From Streptomyces sp. MspMP-M5 (GTDB lineage Bacteria > Actinomycetota > Actinomycetes > Streptomycetales > Streptomycetaceae), in NCBI RefSeq assembly GCF_000373585.1, contig NZ_KB891915.1, positions 1-53,719 on the forward strand: a stretch of DNA of 53,719 nt, read 5' to 3'. The notes beneath the pieces were generated by a model, which saw nothing but the letters and a program-made list of their open reading frames with translations, made no database searches and was not told the DNA's origin. Below, piece by piece: positions 32,054 through 39,600 of the stretch (within the stretch, counting starts at the first letter, position 1; every line of letters starts with the position of its first letter). The translations under genes were made by a program, and so were the position numbers.

Positions 32054-33235
32054 ATGACCACTACCGAGACCCCGCAGAGCAGCGGCGGCGACGTCCGTCT
32101 GCACCGGATCAGCAAAACCTACGGCTCCTTCACCGCCGTCCACCCGCTCGACCTCACCATCCCCGCCGGGTCCTTCTTCGCACTGCTGGGTGCCTCCGGC
32201 TGCGGCAAGACCACCACCCTGCGCATGATCGCCGGCCTGGAGGAGCCCACCACCGGCACGGTCGCCCTCTCCGGCCAGGACGTCACCGCCCTGCCGCCCT
32301 ACAAGCGCCAGGTCAACACCGTCTTCCAGAACTACGCGCTCTTCCCCCACCTGGACATCTACGAGAACGTCGCCTTCGGCCTGCGCCGCCGCGGCATCAA
32401 GTCCGTCAAGAAGCAGGTCGAGGAGATGCTCGACCTCGTCCAGCTCGGCCCGCTGGCGCGCCGCAAGCCGCAGCAGCTCTCCGGAGGCCAGCAGCAGCGC
32501 GTCGCGGTCGCCCGCGCACTGATCAACCACCCGCAGGTGCTGCTGCTGGACGAGCCGCTCGGCGCCCTCGACCTCAAGCTGCGCCGCCAGATGCAGCTGG
32601 AGCTCAAGCGCATCCAGACCGAGGTCGGCATCACGTTCGTGCACGTCACCCACGACCAGGAGGAGGCCATGACGATGGCCGACACCGTGGCCGTGATGAA
32701 CGGCGGCCGGGTGGAGCAGCTCGGCGCCCCCGCCGAGCTGTACGAGAACCCCGCCACCACCTTCGTCGCCAACTTCCTGGGCACCTCCAACCTCATCGCG
32801 GCCGAGGTCACCGAGGCGGGCGGCGCGGAACTCGTCCTCGCGGCCGGCGGTGCCACGCTCCGGCTGCCCACCCGGCGATGCAGCACCCCGGCCCGCCAGG
32901 GCGACAAGGTGCTGGCCGGTGTCCGCCCCGAGAAGGTCGCCCTGGCGCACGCCGACGACGCCCCGGCGGTCCCCGAGGGCCACAACCGGATGACCGGCCG
33001 GGTCAGGGTCGCCAGCTTCATCGGCGTCTCCACCCAGTACGTCGTCGACGTCCCCGGCGTCGGCGAACTCTCCGTCTACGAGCAGAACATCGGGCGCGAC
33101 GGCCGCCTCGTCCCCGGCGCGGACGTCGTCCTGCACTGGGAGCCGGAGCACACCTTCGGGCTCGACGCCGACCAGTCCCTGCTTGCCGGGACAGTGGGCG
33201 ACGCCGGCGCGGACCTCGACGAGGAGGCCGCATGA
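32054..33235 (+). CDS. potA: Spermidine/putrescine ABC transporter ATP-binding protein
   Basis: 393 aa. All ABC motifs intact: Walker A GASGCGKTT, Q-loop in TVFQNYALFPHLDIYENVAF, signature LSGGQQQRVAVARAL, Walker B LLLDEPLGALD, switch His in VHVTHDQEEAMTMAD. A TOBE domain covers roughly the last 120 residues (LAGVRPEKVALAHADD onward), typical of PotA/MalK-type importers. Powers uptake of polyamines. Its stop overlaps the permease ATG (ATGA), so the subunits are made together. Confidence 0.93.
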   Translation: MTTTETPQSSGGDVRLHRISKTYGSFTAVHPLDLTIPAGSFFALLGASGCGKTTTLRMIAGLEEPTTGTVALSGQDVTALPPYKRQVNTVFQNYALFPHLDIYENVAFGLRRRGIKSVKKQVEEMLDLVQLGPLARRKPQQLSGGQQQRVAVARALINHPQVLLLDEPLGALDLKLRRQMQLELKRIQTEVGITFVHVTHDQEEAMTMADTVAVMNGGRVEQLGAPAELYENPATTFVANFLGTSNLIAAEVTEAGGAELVLAAGGATLRLPTRRCSTPARQGDKVLAGVRPEKVALAHADDAPAVPEGHNRMTGRVRVASFIGVSTQYVVDVPGVGELSVYEQNIGRDGRLVPGADVVLHWEPEHTFGLDADQSLLAGTVGDAGADLDEEAA

Positions 33236-34170
33236 CCGCCACCGCCGCCCCCGCACCACCGGACGAGCAGTCCGAGGACGAAGCACTGCCCCTCCGGAAG
33301 GCCCCGACCCGCAAGCGCCTGGTCCCCTACTGGCTGCTGCTCCCCGGCATCCTCTGGCTGATCGTCTTCTTCGCCGCCCCGCTCGTCTACCAGGCGTCGA
33401 CCTCGATCCAGACCGGCTCCCTCGAAGAGGGCTTCAAGGTCACCTGGCACTTCGCCACCTACTGGGACGCGCTGGCCGAATACTGGCCGCAGTTCCTCCG
33501 CTCGGTCGGCTACGCGGCCGTCGCCACCGTGCTCTGCCTGCTGCTCGGCTACCCGCTGGCGTATCTGATCGCCTTCAAGGCCGGCCGCTGGCGGAACCTC
33601 GTGATGATCCTCGTCATCGCCCCGTTCTTCACCAGCTTCCTGATCCGCACCCTGGCCTGGAAGACGATCCTGGCCGACGGCGGCCCGGTCGTCGGCGCGC
33701 TCGACGCGCTGCACCTCCTCGACGTCACCAGCGCCCTCGGCATCACCGAAGGGCACCGGGTGCTGGCCACCCCGCTGGCGGTGGTCTGCGGCCTGACCTA
33801 CAACTTCCTGCCGTTCATGGTCCTGCCGCTGTACACCTCGCTGGAGCGGATCGACCCGCGGCTGCACGAGGCCGCCGGCGACCTCTACGCCCGCCCGGCC
33901 ACCACCTTCCGCCGGGTCACCTTCCCGCTGTCCATGCCCGGCGTCGTCGCCGGCACCCTGCTCACCTTCATCCCGGCCGCCGGCGACTACATCAACGCCG
34001 AACTGCTGGGCTCCACGGACCAGAAGATGATCGGCAACGTCATCCAGTCGCAGTTCCTGCGGGTGCTGGACTACCCGACCGCCGCCGCGCTCTCCTTCCT
34101 CCTCATGGCGGCCATCCTCGCCATGGTCACGCTCTACATCCGCAAGTCCGGGACGGAGGACCTGGTCTGA
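33232..34170 (+). CDS. potB: Spermidine/putrescine ABC transporter permease (PotB-like)
   Basis: 312 aa, ATG within the potA stop (ATGA overlap). A charged N-terminal arm of about 30 residues precedes six membrane segments, first at WLLLPGILWLIVFFAAPLVY. The coupling loop is EAAGDLYARPATTFRRVTFP, as in binding-protein-dependent permeases. Forms the channel with PotC. The stop TGA and next ATG share one base. Confidence 0.92.
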   Translation: MTATAAPAPPDEQSEDEALPLRKAPTRKRLVPYWLLLPGILWLIVFFAAPLVYQASTSIQTGSLEEGFKVTWHFATYWDALAEYWPQFLRSVGYAAVATVLCLLLGYPLAYLIAFKAGRWRNLVMILVIAPFFTSFLIRTLAWKTILADGGPVVGALDALHLLDVTSALGITEGHRVLATPLAVVCGLTYNFLPFMVLPLYTSLERIDPRLHEAAGDLYARPATTFRRVTFPLSMPGVVAGTLLTFIPAAGDYINAELLGSTDQKMIGNVIQSQFLRVLDYPTAAALSFLLMAAILAMVTLYIRKSGTEDLV

Positions 34171-35048
34171 TGGCGGCCACCGACACCCCCACGAAGGACG
34201 CGGCCGCGACCCCGGCCCCGGCCCCCGCGCCCCGGCGCACCCCGGGCAAGGGCCTGCGCCGGCTGCGCCGCAACCTCGTCACCCTGGCGGGACTGGCCAC
34301 CCTGGCCTATCTGATCCTGCCCAACGTCGTGGTGATGGTCTTCTCCTTCAACAAGCCCAACGGGCGCTTCAACTACCAGTGGACGCGGTTCTCCACCGAC
34401 GCCTGGACCGACCCGTGCGGCGTCGCCGACATGTGCGGCTCGCTCGGGCTGAGCCTGGAGATAGCCGTCTGGGCCACCGTCGGCGCGACCGTCCTCGGCA
34501 CCATGATCGCGTTCGCGCTGGCCCGCTACCGCTTCCGCGCCCGGGCCGGCGTCAACACCCTGATCTTCCTGCCGATGGCGATGCCCGAGGTCGTCATGGC
34601 CGCCTCGCTGGCCACCCTCTTCCTCAACATGGGCATCCGGTTCGGCTTCTGGACGATCCTCATCGCGCACATCATGTTCTGCCTGAGCTTCGTCGTCACC
34701 GCCGTCAAGGCCCGCGTGATGAGCATGGACCCGCGGCTGGAACAGGCCGCCCAGGACCTCTACGCCACACCGGTGCAGACCTTCCTGCGGGTGACGCTGC
34801 CGATCGCCGCGCCCGGCATCGCCGCCGGCGCCCTGCTCTCCTTCGCGCTCTCCTTCGACGACTTCATCATCACGAACTTCAACGCCGGCTCCACCGTGAC
34901 CTTCCCCATGTTCGTCTGGGGATCGGCACAGCGGGGCACACCCGTTCAGATCAATGTCATCGGAACGGCGATGTTCCTGGTCGCCGTCCTGTGCGTGTTC
35001 GTCGGCCAACTGGCCGGGAAACGACGTCAGCGCAGTAAACGCAGCTAG
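34170..35048 (+). CDS. potC: Spermidine/putrescine ABC transporter permease (PotC-like)
   Basis: 292 aa, ATG overlapping the potB stop by one base. Pro/Ala-rich N-terminus of about 30 residues, then six membrane segments starting LVTLAGLATLAYLILPNVVV. Early extracellular loop includes FNKPNGRFNYQWTRFS, typical of PotC. Coupling loop EQAAQDLYATPVQTFLRVTL and the conserved ALSFDDFIITNF near the C-terminus. Ends in a basic tail KRRQRSKRS. Followed 14 bases later by the oxidoreductase gene. Confidence 0.92.
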   Translation: MAATDTPTKDAAATPAPAPAPRRTPGKGLRRLRRNLVTLAGLATLAYLILPNVVVMVFSFNKPNGRFNYQWTRFSTDAWTDPCGVADMCGSLGLSLEIAVWATVGATVLGTMIAFALARYRFRARAGVNTLIFLPMAMPEVVMAASLATLFLNMGIRFGFWTILIAHIMFCLSFVVTAVKARVMSMDPRLEQAAQDLYATPVQTFLRVTLPIAAPGIAAGALLSFALSFDDFIITNFNAGSTVTFPMFVWGSAQRGTPVQINVIGTAMFLVAVLCVFVGQLAGKRRQRSKRS

Positions 35049-35062
35049 AGGAGCTGAGAACC

Positions 35063-36514
35063 ATGGCACGAGCTGCCATGCCGAACACCTCGGGGACCCC
35101 GGGGGCCGCCCCGGCCCCGTCCCCCGTCCACGCCCTGGCCGACGCCGCCCTCACACCGTTCTGGCTGGAGGATCCGGCCCGGCCGGACGCCGAGCCGGCC
35201 CTCGTCGGCGACGAGCACTGCGACCTGCTGGTCGTCGGCGGCGGGTACTCAGGACTGTGGACCGCGCTGCTCGCCAAGGAGCGCGACCCGCAGCGCGACG
35301 TCGTCCTCATCGAGGGCCAGGAGGTCGGCTGGGCCGCCTCCGGCCGCAACGGCGGCTTCTGCGCCGCCTCCCTCACCCACGGCCTGGGCAACGGACTGGC
35401 TCGCTGGCCCGGCGAACTGACCAAGCTGGAGGAGCTGGGCGCCCGCAACCTCGACGCCATCGAGGACACGGTCGCCCGCCACGGCATCGACTGCGACTTC
35501 GAGCGCACCGGCGAGATCGACGTCGCCACCGCCCCGCACCAGGTCGCCGAACTCCGTGAGATGGCCGAGGAGGCCGGTCAACTGGGCCTGGGCGGCTACG
35601 AGTTCCTCGACCGCGAGGCGGTCCGCGCCGAGGTCGACTCGCCCACCTTCCTGGCCGGCCTGTGGAACCGCACCGGCGTCGCCATGGTGCACCCGGCCAG
35701 GCTCGCCTGGGGCCTGAAGCGGGCCTGCCGCTCCCTGGGCGTCCGGATCTACGAGCACACCCCCGGCACCCAGCTGTCCTCGCGCGGCGCGGGGATCGCC
35801 GTCCGCACCCCCTACGGCCGGGTCTTCGCCCGGCACGCGGCGCTGGCCACCAACGCCTTTCCGTCGCTGGTCAAGCGGCTCCGCCCGTTCGTCGCGCCGG
35901 TCTACGACTACGCGCTGATGACCGAGCCGCTCACCGACGGGCAACTCGCCGCCCTCGGCTGGAAGAACCGGCCGGGCCTGAGCGACAGCGCCAACCACTT
36001 CCACTACTTCCGCATCACCGCCGACCACCGCATCCTGTGGGGCGGTTACGACATCATCTACCACTACGGCGGCGGCGTCCGGGCCGAGTACGACCACCAC
36101 CCCGACACCTACCGCAAGCTTGCCGAGCACTTCTTCACCTGCTTCCCGCAGCTGGAGGGCATCCGCTTCACCCACACCTGGGGCGGCGCGATCGACACCT
36201 GCTCCCGCTTCTCCGCCTTCTTCGGCACCGCCCACGGCGGCCGGACCGCGTACGCGCTCGGCTACACCGGGCTCGGTGTCGGCGCCACCCGCTTCGGCGC
36301 GGAGGTGATGCTGGACCTGCTGGCAGGGGAGCGCACCGAGCGCACCGAGCTGGAGATGGTGCGGACCAAGCCGCTGCCGTTCCCGCCCGAGCCGGTGCGC
36401 TCGCTGGGCATCGGCCTCACCCAGTGGTCCATGACCCGCGCCGACGAGAACGGCGGCCGGCGCAACCTGTGGCTGAAGGCCATGGACAAGGTCGGCCTGG
36501 GCTTCGACAGCTGA
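35063..36514 (+). CDS. FAD-dependent amine oxidoreductase (PuuB/DAO-like)
   Basis: 483 aa. Dinucleotide-binding loop in DLLVVGGGYSGLWTALLAKE (about residues 52-72), then GQEVGWAASGRNGGFCAASL, the signature of the D-amino-acid oxidase superfamily group that includes gamma-glutamylputrescine oxidase. A C-terminal FAD contact GYTGLGVGATRFGAEVMLDL is present. Soluble, no signal. Last gene of the pot operon, only 14 bases after potC, and followed by a 23-bp hairpin, so it presumably oxidises imported polyamines or a derivative. No gamma-glutamylputrescine synthetase was seen in the window, so the exact substrate is open. Confidence 0.87.
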   Translation: MARAAMPNTSGTPGAAPAPSPVHALADAALTPFWLEDPARPDAEPALVGDEHCDLLVVGGGYSGLWTALLAKERDPQRDVVLIEGQEVGWAASGRNGGFCAASLTHGLGNGLARWPGELTKLEELGARNLDAIEDTVARHGIDCDFERTGEIDVATAPHQVAELREMAEEAGQLGLGGYEFLDREAVRAEVDSPTFLAGLWNRTGVAMVHPARLAWGLKRACRSLGVRIYEHTPGTQLSSRGAGIAVRTPYGRVFARHAALATNAFPSLVKRLRPFVAPVYDYALMTEPLTDGQLAALGWKNRPGLSDSANHFHYFRITADHRILWGGYDIIYHYGGGVRAEYDHHPDTYRKLAEHFFTCFPQLEGIRFTHTWGGAIDTCSRFSAFFGTAHGGRTAYALGYTGLGVGATRFGAEVMLDLLAGERTERTELEMVRTKPLPFPPEPVRSLGIGLTQWSMTRADENGGRRNLWLKAMDKVGLGFDS

Positions 36515-36530
36515 CCGGGCCCGCCTTCCG

Positions 36531-36581
36531 GCGCCCGAACGGGGCGGACGGCCTGCGTGGCCGTTCGCCCCGTTCGGGCGC
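36531..36581 (+). terminator. Strong terminator of the pot operon
   Basis: A 23-bp stem: the arm 36531-36553 (starting GCGCCCGAACGGGGCG) pairs with 36559-36581 (ending CGCCCCGTTCGGGCGC), one G-U, five-base loop TGCGT. It begins 17 bases after the oxidoreductase stop. No T tract, as usual here. The remaining bases to 36770 show nothing. Confidence 0.88.
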
Positions 36582-36770
36582 TCGCCCCGGTCGGGCAAGG
36601 CACGGCCGGGGCGGCGGCGCTCGCGGTGGCGTGCGGCCGGCGAGCACTCTCGGGCGGGTGCGGCGCCGCCACGCAGCGCTCCCGGGGCGATCGCCGATCC
36701 GGCGGTTGGCTCCTAACGACTCGTGTGCGGTCGGGAGTTGATGGCGCGTCAGGGATAGTCGGTGTGCCCG

Positions 36771-37505
36771 TCAGTGCCCGTCGTCCTGCCGCCCGTCACG
36801 CTGTCTGCCCCACCGGTCGCACACCACGCACCACAGCGGCAACAGCACACCCGCCAGACACCAGCCGCCGAGCACGTCCAGCGGCCAGTGGTATCCCTGC
36901 CGCACCAGTCCCAGCCCGACGCCCGCGTTGAGCAGCCCGGTCACCGCCGCGACCACCCACGTGACGCGGACCCCGGCGCGGCGCTGCCGCTTCGCGTACG
37001 CCCGGAGCAGCAGCAGTGCCACCAGCCCGTACGCCACGGCCGCCGTCGCCCCGTGCCCCGACGGATAGAACCCCTCGTGCACGCCGGCCATCCGGGGCGG
37101 CCCCGGCCGGTCCAGCCATACCTTGAACGGGACGACGAGGGCCGGCACGGCGGCCAGCGCCCCCACCGCTGCCACCGGCGCCGGCCACACCCGCCCCGGT
37201 CCGGCGCCTCCGCGGCGGGTCCGCCACACCGCCCACCCGGCCGCCGCCAACAGCACCGGCACGGCCACCGTCGCATTGCCCAGATCGGCGAAGAACTGGG
37301 CGAGCGGCCCGGGAACCGCACCGGCCGCCACCCCGCGGCCCAGCCGCTCGTCGAGCCCGCGCACCGCCCCGTGGGCCGCCACCTGCCAGGTGACCAGCCC
37401 GAAGAGCAGCGCACTGCACAGCGCGAGAAGGGCATACCGTCGAACCGACCGCCCCCCGAAGGAACGCCGGAAACCCCGCCCCATCACCCACACCCCATCA
37501 GCCAC
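36771..37505 (-). CDS. PAP2-family membrane phosphatase
   Basis: 244 aa from ATG 37505; a second ATG at 37484 (MGRGFRRS) is equally possible, neither with a good Shine-Dalgarno. Six membrane segments. The three PAP2 motifs are present: KVWLDRPGPP, YPSGHGATAA, and VRQGYHWPLDVLGG (catalytic His in both of the last two). Dephosphorylates a lipid phosphate such as phosphatidate or undecaprenyl diphosphate at the outer membrane face. Stands alone, convergent with the pot operon. Confidence 0.85.
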   Translation of the reverse strand: MADGVWVMGRGFRRSFGGRSVRRYALLALCSALLFGLVTWQVAAHGAVRGLDERLGRGVAAGAVPGPLAQFFADLGNATVAVPVLLAAAGWAVWRTRRGGAGPGRVWPAPVAAVGALAAVPALVVPFKVWLDRPGPPRMAGVHEGFYPSGHGATAAVAYGLVALLLLRAYAKRQRRAGVRVTWVVAAVTGLLNAGVGLGLVRQGYHWPLDVLGGWCLAGVLLPLWCVVCDRWGRQRDGRQDDGH

Positions 37506-37604
37506 ACCCGTTCAGCCACTCCCGGCCAGAGCCACCCCCTCACACCCCCTCCGCACACCACCACGTCAAGTCATCGACCGCCCCATGAAGCACGCCATCA
37601 AGCG

Positions 37605-37658
37605 CCCGTGAAACTCCCCGCAACGCAAAAACCCGTGAAACTCCCCGCAAGGCAAAAA
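37605..37658. repeat. 27-bp tandem direct duplication
   Basis: Copies 37605-37631 and 37632-37658 are immediately adjacent and differ at one base (C versus G at unit position 20). Each unit starts CCCGTGAAACTCCCCGCAA and ends GCAAAAA. A multiple of three, so any frame gets a nine-residue repeat. Recent slippage duplication. Confidence 0.85.
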
Positions 37659-37661
37659 GAT

Positions 37662-37703
37662 GCGGCCGCTCCGGAACAGGGGGGGTGGCTCCGGAGCGGC
37701 CGC
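37662..37703 (-). terminator. Hairpin downstream of gabT
   Basis: GCGGCCGCTCCGGA (37662-37675) and TCCGGAGCGGCCGC (37690-37703) form a perfect 14-bp stem with a 14-base loop. On the minus strand it lies about 290 bases after the gabT stop; flanked on the far side by the A/T-rich duplicated block, which supplies T-rich RNA on that strand. Confidence 0.6.
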
Positions 37704-37996
37704 GAGGACCGGTGTGCCGCGCGCCCCGGGGGGTCTGGGGCGGGCGGACAGCCGATCGGTGAGGATTCCCGGAGCCCCGTGCCAGGGGTCCCGGTGGTGT
37801 GCGCGAGGGCACAGCCAGGTCGAAGCCGGGAAGCACCGACCGGGCGTCGCCCGCAGTCCCCTGCGGGCGGGGTGTTTCTCTCATCTGCAGAAACCGTACG
37901 GCACCGGAAGCGCGCCCGGTAAGCCGCATCACGCGCCCGCCATTGCCCCCGCACATCTTCTTCACGCCCTCCGGGCGCCCGGAAGGCAGGTCCCGC

Positions 37997-39346
37997 TCAG
38001 AGCGTGCCGAACGCCGACTCCAGGATGTCCAGACCCTCGTTCAGCAGGTCCTCGCCGATGACCAGCGGCGGCAGGAAGCGCAGCACGTTGCCGAACGTAC
38101 CGGTCGTCAGCACCAGCAGGCCCTCCTGGTGGCACGCCTTGGCGAGCGCCGCGGTGACCTCCGGGTCCGGGTCCTTGGAACCGGGCTTGACCAGCTCGAT
38201 CGCGATCATCGCGCCGCGGCCGCGGACCTCGCCGATGATGTCGTACTTCTCCTGCATCGCGGTCAGGCGGCCCTTCATGACCTCCTCGATGCGCCTGGCC
38301 CTGGCGTTCAGGTCCAGCTCGCGCATGGTCTCGATCGAGCCGAGCGCGGCGGCGCAGGCCACCGGGTTGCCGCCGTAGGTGCCGCCCAGGCCGCCCGCGT
38401 GCGCGGCGTCCATGATCTCGGCGCGGCCGGTGACGGCGGCCAGCGGCAGACCGCCGGCGATGCCCTTGGCGGTGGTGATGAGGTCCGGCACGACGCCCTC
38501 GTCCTCGCACGCGAACCACTGGCCGGTACGGCAGAAGCCGGACTGGATCTCGTCCGCGACGAAGACGATGCCGTTCTCCTTCGCGAAGTTCGCGATCGCC
38601 GGGAGGAAGCCCTTGGCCGGCTCGATGAAGCCGCCCTCGCCGAGCACCGGCTCGATGATGATCGCCGCGACGTTCTCCGCGCCGATCTGCTTGGTGATCT
38701 GCGTGATCACCTGGTCGGTGGCCTCCTGTGCGCAGTTCTCCGGGCCGGTCAGCCAGCGGAAGGGGTAGGCCAGCGGCACGCGGTAGACCTCGGGCGCGAA
38801 CGGGCCGAAGCCGTGCTTGTACGGCATGTTCTTCGCGGTCAGCGCCATCGTGAGGTTCGTCCGGCCGTGGTAGCCGTGGTCGAACACGACGACCGCCTGG
38901 CGCTTGGTGTACGCACGGGCGATCTTGACGGCGTTCTCGACGGCCTCCGCACCGGAGTTGAACAGCGCCGACTTCTTCGCGTGGTCGCCCGGCGTCAGCT
39001 CGGCCAGCTGCTCGCAGACCTCGACGTACGGCTCGTACGGCGTCACCATCGCACAGGTGTGGGTGAAGTCCGCGAGCTGCGCGGCGGCCCGGCGGACCAC
39101 GGCCTCCGCGCTGTTGCCGACCGAGGTCACCGCGATACCGGAGCCGAAGTCGATCAGGGAGTTGCCGTCCACGTCCTCCAGCACACCGCCGCCCGCGCGC
39201 TTGACGAAGACGGGCAGCACCGCGCCGACACCGGCGGCCACGGTCTCCTGCTTGCGGGCCCACAGCTCCTGGGACTTGGGGCCGGGGATCGCGGTGACGA
39301 CGCGACGCTCCTGGGGGAGGGCGGGCCCTCCGGACAGTTCGGTCAT
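37997..39346 (-). CDS. gabT: 4-Aminobutyrate aminotransferase
   Basis: 449 aa from the ATG at 39346 with AGGAGA seven bases upstream. Class III PLP aminotransferase: SALFNSGAEAVENAVKIARA, YHGRTNLTMALTAKNMPYK, VFVADEIQSGFCRTGQWFAC, and PLP lysine in LITTAKGIAGGLPLAAVTGR. The opening TAIPGPKSQELWARKQ and GGTYGGNPVACAAALGSI are GabT hallmarks. Converts GABA plus 2-oxoglutarate to succinic semialdehyde and glutamate. Separately placed from, but functionally between, the aminobutyraldehyde dehydrogenases and the dehydrogenase at 43890. Confidence 0.95.
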   Translation of the reverse strand: MTELSGGPALPQERRVVTAIPGPKSQELWARKQETVAAGVGAVLPVFVKRAGGGVLEDVDGNSLIDFGSGIAVTSVGNSAEAVVRRAAAQLADFTHTCAMVTPYEPYVEVCEQLAELTPGDHAKKSALFNSGAEAVENAVKIARAYTKRQAVVVFDHGYHGRTNLTMALTAKNMPYKHGFGPFAPEVYRVPLAYPFRWLTGPENCAQEATDQVITQITKQIGAENVAAIIIEPVLGEGGFIEPAKGFLPAIANFAKENGIVFVADEIQSGFCRTGQWFACEDEGVVPDLITTAKGIAGGLPLAAVTGRAEIMDAAHAGGLGGTYGGNPVACAAALGSIETMRELDLNARARRIEEVMKGRLTAMQEKYDIIGEVRGRGAMIAIELVKPGSKDPDPEVTAALAKACHQEGLLVLTTGTFGNVLRFLPPLVIGEDLLNEGLDILESAFGTL

Positions 39347-39600
39347 GGCAGTCTCCTGGGGTGGAACACGGACGTACAGAGGTCTTGTTCTCGCAGGTTA
39401 GGGGCGGTGGGGCAGGTGTGGCATGTTCCGTTCGGGAGAAGTGCGCGTGTTGCGTTGTCCGCACCGGACATAGCGGCGGGGCGCGGCCAGTAAATTGAGC
39501 GGCGGCACGCCCGGCGACGGCGCGCCAGCGCGGGCATGACAACGACAGGCCGGCGAACCGACGCGGCAGGCCACGTCTCAAGGGGGACAAGGGGCACCGG

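Larger units (their letters stand above)
37506..37996. other. Intergenic region downstream of gabT
   Basis: 491 bp between two minus-strand genes. Holds a 27-bp tandem duplication (37605-37658), a 14-bp perfect hairpin (37662-37703) and a small hairpin GCCCGCAG/CTGCGGGC near 37849-37868. The part 37490-37600 is C-rich. An open minus-strand frame (about 37540-37965) passes through these features but lacks recognisable protein character; not called. Confidence 0.55.

Noticed and set aside
37540..37965. Minus-strand hypothetical gene directly after gabT
   Set aside because: It passes through the duplication and the terminator-like hairpin, has no recognisable motifs, and other frames in the same stretch look equally protein-like.
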